Shown here: positions 47,269-55,108 of the stretch, in pieces
How positions within the stretch are numbered: the stretch's first letter is position 1
Layout of the letters: each line of letters opens with the position of its first letter
Assembly (NCBI RefSeq): GCF_021228235.1
Contig: NZ_JAJQRG010000001.1
Span: 62,001 to 126,000 of the forward strand
Direction: 5' to 3'
Length of the DNA: 64,000 bases
Origin: Pseudophaeobacter flagellatus
GTDB lineage: Bacteria; Pseudomonadota; Alphaproteobacteria; Rhodobacterales; Rhodobacteraceae
The notes under the pieces: model-generated
Database searches by the model: none
The model's input: the letters and a program-made list of their open reading frames with translations, nothing else
What the model was told of the DNA's origin: nothing
Made by a program: the position numbers and the translations under genes

Positions 47269-47357
47269 TCTTACAGCGTTTCGCGCTCTGCACTGGGCAT
47301 CATTTGTCACATACCACTTTGAAACCTTTTACTTAAGGCCGCGTTGGGCAAGGTGGG

Positions 47358-48020
47358 TTAGGCGCGAAACCCCGCCTCGCAAAAGTCGAGCAGCTCTGCC
47401 GTCAGGTCCTCGGCGGTTTCGGCCTGGGACAAGCCGACGATGCGCCAGCGTGAGGTGCACAGAGACAGCATGGCAGAGACCATAAAGACAAAGCAGGCGC
47501 TGATTTTCTGTGTATCGGCTTCGGGCAGGGCCTTTGCGATTTCTTCCAGAAATACCCTGGCGGTTGGGTCAAAACAGCGCTGGGCGATCTGTTGCCAGCG
47601 CGGATTCGACGACACATGTGCAATCAGGCGCCCATAGGCCGACCAGTTGGCACCGCCATGCAGGGTTTGATGGATGAAGGGCGCAAGGAAGCAGTGCAGC
47701 ACCTGGCGCAGGGGCAATGCCGACTCTGCGTCTGATTGCGCCTGTGCTTTTGCAGCTGCCAGCGCCTGTAGTCTGAGGGTGGACAACTCTTCGGCACGCC
47801 GGGCCACCACGGTGGCAAACAGCGCCTCTTTGCTGCCACCGTGATGGCTGACCAGCGCCCCCTGCACACCGGCGGCGCGGGCGATGTCACGAATCGACGC
47901 GCCTTCAAAGCCACGGTCGGCAAAGAGTTGTTCTGCCGCGTCAAATATTCGGTCTCGGGTAGCAAGAGAGCGCTGGCTTGGCGCGCGTTGCCTCTGATTT
48001 TTGTGTAGTTTTTCTGTCAT
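47358..48020 (-). CDS. TetR-family regulator divergent from the monooxygenase/NRPS cluster
   Basis: Transcriptional regulator (220 aa). The N-terminal helix-turn-helix (about 18-65) reads TRDRIFDAAEQLFADRGFEG, ASIRDIARAAGVQGALVSHHGGSKEALF. The C-terminal ligand domain is helical. It is divergent from the monooxygenase gene with an 80-base gap that contains a near-perfect palindrome (48062-48087), so repression of the neighbouring cluster is the likely role. Inducer unknown. Confidence 0.85.
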   Translation of the reverse strand: MTEKLHKNQRQRAPSQRSLATRDRIFDAAEQLFADRGFEGASIRDIARAAGVQGALVSHHGGSKEALFATVVARRAEELSTLRLQALAAAKAQAQSDAESALPLRQVLHCFLAPFIHQTLHGGANWSAYGRLIAHVSSNPRWQQIAQRCFDPTARVFLEEIAKALPEADTQKISACFVFMVSAMLSLCTSRWRIVGLSQAETAEDLTAELLDFCEAGFRA

Positions 48021-48061
48021 GTCAGAATTACCTTGCCCTATTTTTAACAGTCGTTCAATTT

Positions 48062-48087
48062 AAATGGGTATCCAGCGGGTACCATTT
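48062..48087. promoter_or_regulatory. Candidate TetR operator
   Basis: A near-palindrome centred on GGTATCC-AGC-GGGTACC, with AAATG and ATTT flanks. One arm has one extra base. It ends one base before the GGGAGG ribosome site of the monooxygenase gene, a position where bound repressor would block transcription. Confidence 0.45.
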
Positions 48088-48100
48088 GGGAGGATGATGA

Positions 48101-49447
48101 ATGACGGCAGGGCCAGAGGCAGCGCAGGACAGCGCTGTCAGAGCAAAATATGCGCTGATCGGGGCCGGGCCAATGGGGCTGGCCATGGCCAAGGTGCTGA
48201 AGCAACAAGGCATTCCCTTTCAGGGATTTGAACTGCATTCAGATGTGGGTGGCCTGTGGGATATCACGGCACCGCGCTCTACCATGTATGACAGCGCGCA
48301 TCTGATTTCGTCCAAAACGATGACGGAGTTTGCCGATTTCCCAATGGCTGATAATGTGGCCGACTACCCGTCGCACCGCGAAATGCGCCGGTATTTTCGC
48401 GATTTCGCACGTCATTTTGATCTCTATCAGCACTATGCGTTTTCCTGCGAAGTGCTGTCCTGTGTTCCGCTTGGGGCCTCGGGGGCGGGCTGGCGCCTGA
48501 CCTGGCGCGATGGCGCCGGGTCAGATCATAGCGATGTTTTCGCCGGTGTTCTTATCGCCAATGGCACCCTGGCCGAACCCAATACCGTGCAGTTCAAGGG
48601 CGAGTTCAGCGGCAGCCAGATCCATTCTGCCCAGTATCGTGATCCGCGCCAGTTTGCCGATAAACGGGTGCTGATCGTCGGCGCAGGCAATTCCGGCTGC
48701 GACATTGCTGTTGATGCGATCCACCATGGCAAAAGCTGCGATATTTCTATGCGGCGGGGCTATTACTTTGTGCCCAAATACGTTTTTGGCAAGCCAGCCG
48801 ATACCTTGGGAGGAGCCATTCGCCTGCCGATGTGGCTCAAACGTCGGGTGGATGGCATGATCCTGAAATGGTTCGTGGGGGATGCGCAGAAATACGGCTT
48901 CCCCAAGCCCGATTACGCTCTCTACGAGAGCCACCCGGTGGTGAATTCGCTTATCCTGTTTCATGCTGGTCATGGCGATCTGACGGTGCGCCCCGATATT
49001 GATCGGGTCAGCGGCAAGACCGTCTATTTCACCGATGGCAGCCAGGGTGACTATGACATGATTCTGACGGCCACCGGATATTTGCTGCACTACCCATTTA
49101 TCGACAAGGAGCTGCTGAACTGGCAGGGGGCGGCACCGCATCTCTATCTCAACTGTATGCATCCAGAACGCGATGACCTGTTTGTGCTGGGCATGGTCGA
49201 GGCCTCGGGGCTGGGGTGGCAGGGGCGCCATGAACAGGCCGAGATGGTGGCGCGCTACATCACCGGGCTTGGCGATAAGGCACCCGCAGCGCAGCGGTTG
49301 CAGGCCACCAAAGCCGCCGATTTTACGCGGGCAACAGGCGGTATGCAGTATCTCAAGCTTGCCCGGATGGCCTATTACGTCGACAAGGCGACCTACCGCA
49401 AATCCGTCACCGGCTGGATCTCGGCGTTGACGCAGGGGGGCACATGA
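48101..49447 (+). CDS. Flavin-containing monooxygenase (FMO-like)
   Basis: FAD/NADPH-dependent monooxygenase (448 aa). The FAD Rossmann motif is LIGAGPMGLAMAK (about 16-28). The FMO identifying motif FxGxxxHxxxY appears as FSGSQIHSAQY (about 168-178). The NADPH motif is VLIVGAGNSGCDIA (about 188-201). Near the C-terminus GLGWQGRHEQAE lies before the end. It probably oxygenates a nitrogen, a sulfur or a ketone (Baeyer-Villiger); the substrate is unknown. GGGAGG lies 7 bases before the ATG. It overlaps the transporter gene by 4 bases. Confidence 0.85.
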   Translation: MTAGPEAAQDSAVRAKYALIGAGPMGLAMAKVLKQQGIPFQGFELHSDVGGLWDITAPRSTMYDSAHLISSKTMTEFADFPMADNVADYPSHREMRRYFRDFARHFDLYQHYAFSCEVLSCVPLGASGAGWRLTWRDGAGSDHSDVFAGVLIANGTLAEPNTVQFKGEFSGSQIHSAQYRDPRQFADKRVLIVGAGNSGCDIAVDAIHHGKSCDISMRRGYYFVPKYVFGKPADTLGGAIRLPMWLKRRVDGMILKWFVGDAQKYGFPKPDYALYESHPVVNSLILFHAGHGDLTVRPDIDRVSGKTVYFTDGSQGDYDMILTATGYLLHYPFIDKELLNWQGAAPHLYLNCMHPERDDLFVLGMVEASGLGWQGRHEQAEMVARYITGLGDKAPAAQRLQATKAADFTRATGGMQYLKLARMAYYVDKATYRKSVTGWISALTQGGT

Positions 49448-50346
49448 AGGATCTTGACGCCGTCGTCTTGAACTTCAGCGCCTCTAGCCTGCTGCTGATG
49501 AATGCCATCCTGGCGATTATCATGTTCTCGATTGCCCTGGATCTGAAAACCAGTGATTTTCACCGCCTGTTGCGGGCACCAAGGCCGGTCCTGACCGGGT
49601 TGATTGCGCAGTTTATCCTGCTGCCGGGCCTGACCTATCTGCTTATCCTGGTGTTGCAGCCGCAGGCGTCGATTGCGCTGGGGCTGATCCTGGTGGCGGC
49701 CTGTCCGGGGGGCAATATCTCTAATTTCATCACCCATAGGGCCGGGGGCAATGCGGCGCTGTCGGTGTCGCTGACTGCCTTTGCCACGGTTGGGGCCATT
49801 GTGATCACGCCGCTGAATATTGCCTTTTGGGGGCAGCTCTATGCCCCGGCGCAGGCGATTTTGCAGCGGGTGCATATTGATCCGGTGCAGGTGGGTGTGA
49901 CTGTCTCTTTGATGTTGATCCTGCCGCTGGTGCTGGGGATGGTGCTGAACAACCGCCGTCCTGCGCTGGCCAACCGGGTCAGGCACCCGCTGCAGAACCT
50001 GTCGATGCTGATTTTTCTGGCCTTCGTGGTGCTGGCGCTGGCGGCAAACTGGGGGTTTTTTCTGGACTATGCGCAATATGTCGGTGCCTTGGTTGTGGTG
50101 CATAATGCCCTTGCGCTGGCGACGGGCTATGGCGCAGCGCGGCTGGCTGGGCTGTCGGCCTATGACCGGCGCGCGATCACCATTGAAACCGGCATCCAGA
50201 ATTCGGGCCTGGGGCTGGTGTTGATCTTTGGCTTTTTCAACGGGCTGGGTGGCATGGCAGTGGTGGCGGCCCTTTGGGGGATCTGGCATGCTGTCTCTGG
50301 CCTATGCCTGGCCCATGTCATTTCCCGTACAGAGGCGCAGCTATGA
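49444..50346 (+). CDS. Bile acid:sodium symporter (BASS) family transporter
   Basis: Inner-membrane transporter (300 aa) with about nine to ten helices. Family signatures are MFSIALDLKTSDF, CPGGNISNFITHRAGGNAALSVSLTA (here CPGGNISNF then GNAALSVSLTA) and ETGIQNSGLGLVLIF. BASS proteins usually import organic anions with sodium. In this operon it could import a precursor or move the product. Overlapping starts on both sides show tight coupling. Confidence 0.85.
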   Translation: MKDLDAVVLNFSASSLLLMNAILAIIMFSIALDLKTSDFHRLLRAPRPVLTGLIAQFILLPGLTYLLILVLQPQASIALGLILVAACPGGNISNFITHRAGGNAALSVSLTAFATVGAIVITPLNIAFWGQLYAPAQAILQRVHIDPVQVGVTVSLMLILPLVLGMVLNNRRPALANRVRHPLQNLSMLIFLAFVVLALAANWGFFLDYAQYVGALVVVHNALALATGYGAARLAGLSAYDRRAITIETGIQNSGLGLVLIFGFFNGLGGMAVVAALWGIWHAVSGLCLAHVISRTEAQL

Positions 50347-51272
50347 CCAAGATTTTGATTACCGGTGCCGCCGGGGATGTGGGGTCGGCCCTGTTGCAGG
50401 AACTGGCCGCAAGCCCCTATGACGTGGTCGCAACCGATCTGCACCGCCCCGCCAACCTGCCTGCAGGCATGCGCTTTGTTCCCATGGATGTCCGCGCCGG
50501 AGCGCCGGGGCTGATTCTCGGTAATGAACAGCCGGATGTGGTGATTCACCTGGCCTCGATTGTGACACCAACCAGCCGCACCTTTGCCTATTCGGTGGAT
50601 GTCGAGGGCACGCGCAATGTGTTGAATGCTTGTCTCTTCCACCGGGTTAAGCGCCTGGTGGTGACCTCCTCGGGGGCGGCCTATGGCTATCACGCAGATA
50701 ACCCTGTGCCGCTGGTCGAAAGCGACCCGCTGCGCGGCAATATGGAATTCGCCTATTCCGACCACAAGCGCCAGGTCGAAGAGATGCTGGCCAAGGCCCG
50801 CGCCGAAACACCAGAGCTGGAGCAGGTGGTGCTGCGGGTGGGAACTGTGCTGGGCGCGGGTATGGAAAACCAGATCACCGCGCTGTTTCACAAACCGCGC
50901 TTGCTGGCGCTTTTTGGCAGCGAGAGCCCCTTTGTCTTCATTTGGACCCGAGATCTGGCTCGGATCCTGAAACGCGCGATCGAGGCTGCCCCGCAGGGGA
51001 TCTTCAACGTCGCTGGCGATGGAACCATGGGCGTTTCCGATCTGGCGCGGGCCTTGAAAAAGCCGGTTCTGCGCTTGCCTGCCTGGGGGGTGAAACTGGC
51101 GCTGGCGATTGCGCACCCGTTGGGTCTATCACGCTATGGCCCGGCGCAGGTGCGCTTCTTGCAATACCGGCCGGTGCTGGACAATACCAAGCTGAAGCGG
51201 GATTTTGGCTATGTGCCAGAACTGACAAGCGCCGAGGTTTTTGCGTTGTGGCAAAAGGCAGCCGGGTTATGA
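50343..51272 (+). CDS. NAD-dependent epimerase/dehydratase (extended SDR)
   Basis: Extended short-chain dehydrogenase/reductase (309 aa). The NAD motif is ITGAAGDVGSAL (about 6-17). VIHLASIV follows, then the catalytic Ser region VTSSGAAYG and the YxxxK pair in AYSDHKRQ. It resembles UDP-sugar epimerases and 3-beta-hydroxysteroid-type dehydrogenases. The start at 50343 overlaps the transporter stop by 4 bases and its end overlaps the next SDR by 4 bases. Confidence 0.82.
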   Translation: MTKILITGAAGDVGSALLQELAASPYDVVATDLHRPANLPAGMRFVPMDVRAGAPGLILGNEQPDVVIHLASIVTPTSRTFAYSVDVEGTRNVLNACLFHRVKRLVVTSSGAAYGYHADNPVPLVESDPLRGNMEFAYSDHKRQVEEMLAKARAETPELEQVVLRVGTVLGAGMENQITALFHKPRLLALFGSESPFVFIWTRDLARILKRAIEAAPQGIFNVAGDGTMGVSDLARALKKPVLRLPAWGVKLALAIAHPLGLSRYGPAQVRFLQYRPVLDNTKLKRDFGYVPELTSAEVFALWQKAAGL

Positions 51273-52087
51273 GCGTGCCGCCGGGTGGGCGGGGAAAGAC
51301 CGCCCTCATCACGGGCGGGGCTGGCGGGCTGGGGCTGGCGCTGGACGCGGGGCTGCGGGCGCGCGGCTGGTCGACGGTGCTGATTGATCTGCCGGGGCCG
51401 CAATTGCAGGCGCTGAAACCATTGCCCAACCGCCGGACCTATGGCTGCGATCTGACCAATCGGGCGGCGCTGCGCCGCCTGTGCCAAGAGATCAGCAGCA
51501 CCCAGGCCTCGATTGATCTGGTGATCTATAATGCAGGCATCACCTGGATTGGTGCCAGCGCCGATCTCAGCGATGCGGACCATAGAAAAGTGTTTGATAT
51601 CAATTATTTTGCTGCCACTGATATGGCGCAAGCGTTGCAGGCAGATCTGCGGCGCGCAGGCGGCACCCATCTGGCGATTTCCTCTGTGGCGGGGTTTTGC
51701 CCGCTGCACCACCGCACCGCCTATGCCGCCAGCAAACACGCGCTAGAGGGATTTTTCAAATCCCTGCGCTGCGAGGAGAAGCCATTTGGCGTGCGGGTCG
51801 TGATTGCCGCACCCAGCTTTATTGCCACCAACCTTGGCCGCCCAGAGATCGCGGATGCACAGGCGCAGACAGCAGCGGCAGGCCAGAGTGGCATCGCCCG
51901 CCCCGGATCGGCGGCGGATGGACTCGATTATATGAGCCCGGAAAGCGCGGCGCAGCATATTCTGACAGGGCTGGACCGGCGGCGCGATTTCATTCCCGTT
52001 GGCCGCGTCGCCCGCCTCTCGGTGCTGCTCAACCGGTACGCGCCCCGGATTTTTGCGGCGGTGATGACAGGCAGGATCGCGCGGTAA
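51269..52087 (+). CDS. Short-chain dehydrogenase/reductase (classical SDR)
   Basis: NAD(P)-dependent oxidoreductase (272 aa). The cofactor motif is TGGAGGLGLAL (about 15-25), with NAG at VIYNAGIT. The catalytic Ser is in AISSVAGF and the catalytic Tyr/Lys in AYAASKHALEGF. The ATG at 51269 is inside the preceding stop. Last of four coupled genes. A 136-base AT-rich gap separates it from the NRPS genes. Confidence 0.85.
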   Translation: MSVPPGGRGKTALITGGAGGLGLALDAGLRARGWSTVLIDLPGPQLQALKPLPNRRTYGCDLTNRAALRRLCQEISSTQASIDLVIYNAGITWIGASADLSDADHRKVFDINYFAATDMAQALQADLRRAGGTHLAISSVAGFCPLHHRTAYAASKHALEGFFKSLRCEEKPFGVRVVIAAPSFIATNLGRPEIADAQAQTAAAGQSGIARPGSAADGLDYMSPESAAQHILTGLDRRRDFIPVGRVARLSVLLNRYAPRIFAAVMTGRIAR

Positions 52088-52169
52088 CCCACCACAGGCT
52101 AGGGGCGGCCCCCTGGCGGCAGCCAACCTGCGTCTTGCTTTATCTGGACGGGAAGAATATTTCTCATTT

Positions 52170-52198
52170 TTGTTTAAATTAGACTATTGGTTTAGCAT
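52170..52198 (+). promoter_or_regulatory. Candidate promoter of the NRPS genes
   Basis: TTGTTT (52170-52175), 17 bases, TAGCAT (52193-52198) in an AT-rich stretch that stands out from the GC-rich surroundings. The leader would be about 20 bases to the GTG start at 52224. Confidence 0.35.
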
Positions 52199-52223
52199 TG
52201 TACCGGACTTTTGAGGGATGCCC

Positions 52224-54053
52224 GTGACACATTTTGGAGCCCAATTACGGGCGGGGCTGAAGCTGCGGGCCGACCTGCCAGCCCTTATTTGTGACGACCT
52301 TGGCCCGCTGAGCGGCACCACTTGCCTTGTGGCAATGGATCAGTTGCGCGCAGGTCTTGCCGCTGCCGATCTGCCAGCAGGCAGCCGTATTGCCATAATT
52401 GCCCCCCAGCCGCGCCATGCGGCCCTTGCCTTTGTGGCCTGCCTGCAGAGCCATGTGGCAGCGCCGCTGAATCCCGACTATACGCGCGATGAATTTCTAT
52501 TTTATCTCAATGACCTGCAGCCTGGTCTGGTACTGCTTGGCGCGGGGGCAACTGCGGCAGCCGAGGCGGCCGTTGCAAGCTGTGGCCTGCCCAGCCTGCG
52601 CCTCGGGGATGAGGTGTTTCAAGCCGCGCAAAAGGCCAGCCAGCTCGGGGTTGTGGGGGGCCGCCTGCCTGCGCTCTCGGCGGCTGCTGCTCCGGGGTTG
52701 ATCCTGCATACCTCTGGCACGACTGCTCGCCCCAAGATGGTGGCCCTGTCCCAGGAAAACCTTGCCTGCTCTGGCACCAATATCGCAGGGTCCTTGCGGC
52801 TGGGCGAAGAAGATATTTCGCTTTGTGCCATGCCGCTGTTTCACATCCATGGCCTGATGGCCTGTTTAGGGGCGGCGCTGGTGGCGGGGGGCGCTGTGGT
52901 CCTGGCCGGGCGGTTTCAGCCAGAGCGCTTTGTTGACTGTCTGCTGCGGCACAGGCCCACCTGGTTTTCGGCCGTGCCAACCCTGCATCTGGCGCTGATG
53001 CATCATCTTGAGCAGCGCGCCGCGCCGATGGATCATGCCCTGCGCTTTATCCGCTCTTCTTCGGCGCCGCTGCCGCCCTCGATCATCGCCCGGCTGGAAG
53101 GCTATTTTGATGCGCCGGTGATCGAGGCCTATGGCATGACCGAGGCAAGCCATCAGATCGCCAGCAACCCCTTGCCGCCCGCAGTACGCAAACCCGGCAC
53201 CGTGGGGCAGGCCTTTGGGACATCTATTGCCATTCTGAATGACCATGGCACCGCCTGCGCCCCCGGTGCGGTGGGCAATGTGGTGATCACCGGCGCGGGG
53301 GTCACGCCCGGCTATGTGGAAAACCCAAGCGCCAACCTAGAGGCCTTTCAGCCGACAGGCTTCTGGACCGGTGACCTTGGCTCCCTGGATAAGGATGGCT
53401 ATCTTCGCCTGACCGGGCGGTGCAAGGAAATCGTCAACCGTGGCGGGCAAAAGATCTCTCCGCGCGAAATCGACGAAGCGCTGATTGCAATCCCCGGCAT
53501 CACCGATGCGGTGGCCTTTGCGCAGCCCCATGCCAGCCTTGGTGAAGATCTGTTGGCGGCGGTCTGTCTTGCGCCGGGCGCGGATCTGACAGGCGAAGCG
53601 ATCCGGTTGCGCCTGTTTGAACGGCTGGCGGATTACAAGGTGCCTAGTCAGATTGCCCTGGTTGATGCGATCCCCGTCGGGGCCACCGGCAAGCGACAGC
53701 GCCTGCAGATGTGGTCTGCTCTGCAGGGGTATTTCTCTGCGCCGATGCGGGCCCCTGTGACTTCTGTTGAAATTATCCTGTGCGAATTTACCGCCGAGAT
53801 CCTGGGGCAAGAGCGCATGGGGCTGGATGATAACTTCTTTAATCTAGGCGGTAATTCCATTCTGGGTGTTGAACTTTCCATCACCCTCGGAGAGCTGCTG
53901 GGTTGCTATATCCCGCCGATAGTGATCTTTCGCCATCCCACCCCCGCAGGCCTGTCCGCATTTGTGCTTGGACGGCTGAGCGATCAGGATCTGGCACAGC
54001 TGGATCAGGTGGTGCGCAGCCTCGCCGAGGTGGAGGGAGCAGCAGGGACATGA
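52224..54053 (+). CDS. Adenylation-carrier protein didomain (NRPS loading module, oxalate-CoA-ligase-like)
   Basis: About 609 aa. GAGGG sits 6 bases before the GTG at 52224 but directly abuts the ATG at 52218, so GTG is the better start (residue numbers here count from that ATG). Adenylation domain about 20-500: LHTSGTTARPKMV (163-175), YGMTE (305-309), WTGDLG, GRCKEIVNRGGQKISP and catalytic Lys492 in GATGKRQR. Its style resembles CoA ligases of the oxalate-CoA-ligase type more than amino-acid A domains. A carrier protein (about 515-585) follows with DDNFFNLGGNS, where Ser547 takes phosphopantetheine. It probably loads a carboxylic acid for the NRPS downstream. It overlaps the TPP-enzyme gene by 4 bases. 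No phosphopantetheinyl transferase gene is in the window. Confidence 0.85.
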   Translation: MTHFGAQLRAGLKLRADLPALICDDLGPLSGTTCLVAMDQLRAGLAAADLPAGSRIAIIAPQPRHAALAFVACLQSHVAAPLNPDYTRDEFLFYLNDLQPGLVLLGAGATAAAEAAVASCGLPSLRLGDEVFQAAQKASQLGVVGGRLPALSAAAAPGLILHTSGTTARPKMVALSQENLACSGTNIAGSLRLGEEDISLCAMPLFHIHGLMACLGAALVAGGAVVLAGRFQPERFVDCLLRHRPTWFSAVPTLHLALMHHLEQRAAPMDHALRFIRSSSAPLPPSIIARLEGYFDAPVIEAYGMTEASHQIASNPLPPAVRKPGTVGQAFGTSIAILNDHGTACAPGAVGNVVITGAGVTPGYVENPSANLEAFQPTGFWTGDLGSLDKDGYLRLTGRCKEIVNRGGQKISPREIDEALIAIPGITDAVAFAQPHASLGEDLLAAVCLAPGADLTGEAIRLRLFERLADYKVPSQIALVDAIPVGATGKRQRLQMWSALQGYFSAPMRAPVTSVEIILCEFTAEILGQERMGLDDNFFNLGGNSILGVELSITLGELLGCYIPPIVIFRHPTPAGLSAFVLGRLSDQDLAQLDQVVRSLAEVEGAAGT

Positions 54054-55108
54054 CGGTCAGGATCGACGGAGCCGCGTCGGGGCACCGGGCTGAAACTGCT
54101 GGGTCGCGGGCGGCATTGTTGCGGACCCGGTTGCAGCAGCGGCAGGCTCCCAGTGGACATCAGGCCATTACGCAGGCCTTCTGGACTGCAGGGATCACCC
54201 ATATATACGCGCTGCCGGGCTACCCGATGTATGCCACCCTTGGCGCCTGTGCCGAAAGCGGGCTGCAGGTCATTGGCTGTCGAACTCGGTCAGGCGCGCT
54301 GAGCGCGGCGCTGGCGCATAACTATCGCTGTGGGGCGTTTCGGGCAGTGGCGCTGTGCTCGCCCGCGCCGGGGGTGACCAATTCGATCACGGGCCTCTGT
54401 GACGCCAAAAGCAACCACTGGCCCATGGTGTTGATTACGGCCCTGTACGAGAATGCCCCCGATGATCGCACCAGCGATGATGGCGACTCTGGGCCAGGTG
54501 CCGCTGCACGTGTCGCCGGGCCGGGGGCCAATTTCCAGGATTTTGATGGTGCAGAGATCGCCATTGCCAGCTGCAAGGCGGTGGTGCGGCTCACCGCGCG
54601 TGACGGGCTGGCGGCGGGGCATCTGCTCTGGCCGGTGCAGCAGCCCTTTTCGCGGATGACCCTGGGGCAGAATGGCACCATTGGCCTAGGCATTCCCTTT
54701 GCCTTGGGCAGCGCTATGGCGCAGCGGGACCAGGATGCAGATCGCCTGGTTGTGGCGCTGGTGGGGGACGTCGGCTTTGGGCTGTCGTCAAGCGAGTTGG
54801 AAACCGCCCGCCGACATGGCGCCCGTCTGGTTGTTGTGGTCGCGGATAATGGCGGCATCAATGGCCGCGTTTTTCAGGACAACTGGTTCCCGGGCGAAGG
54901 CGGCCCGGATGTGCTGCGCTATCATCAGCAGGTGGATTATGCCGCCATTGCGCGCGGTTGGGGCGCGCGTGCTGTGGTCACCCCGACGCCACGGGCCCTG
55001 CGGCAGGCGCTGAGCAGCGCGCTGGTGGCCGAGGGTCCGACGGTGATTTCGGTGCCGATGGAAAAATGTTTCCCACAGGAGCAGACAGAGGAACAGGCCA
55101 ATGGGTGA
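54050..55108 (+). CDS. Two-domain thiamine-diphosphate enzyme with altered catalytic site
   Basis: A TPP enzyme of 352 aa. The PYR domain (about 34-165) resembles acetolactate synthase and 2-hydroxyacyl-CoA lyase (HIYALPGYP, SPAPGVTNSITGL). The PP domain (about 200-345) binds diphosphate and metal: VGDVGF (Gly239, Asp240) and VVVADNGGING (Asn267). The central domain of large family members is absent, as in phosphonopyruvate decarboxylases. The PYR Glu that activates the cofactor, normally in RHEQ or RHEG, is replaced: the sequence reads RTRS with Arg80. It may use an unusual mechanism, like glyoxylate carboligase, or be non-catalytic. It overlaps both neighbours (4 and 8 bases), so it belongs to the assembly line. 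Confidence 0.82.
   Translation: MTVRIDGAASGHRAETAGSRAALLRTRLQQRQAPSGHQAITQAFWTAGITHIYALPGYPMYATLGACAESGLQVIGCRTRSGALSAALAHNYRCGAFRAVALCSPAPGVTNSITGLCDAKSNHWPMVLITALYENAPDDRTSDDGDSGPGAAARVAGPGANFQDFDGAEIAIASCKAVVRLTARDGLAAGHLLWPVQQPFSRMTLGQNGTIGLGIPFALGSAMAQRDQDADRLVVALVGDVGFGLSSSELETARRHGARLVVVVADNGGINGRVFQDNWFPGEGGPDVLRYHQQVDYAAIARGWGARAVVTPTPRALRQALSSALVAEGPTVISVPMEKCFPQEQTEEQANG

Noticed and set aside
47278-47370. 9-bp inverted repeat GTTTCGCGC...GCGCGAAAC between ugpQ and the TetR gene
   Set aside because: The arms are 75 bases apart and the right arm lies inside the TetR coding region. A functional hairpin is unlikely.
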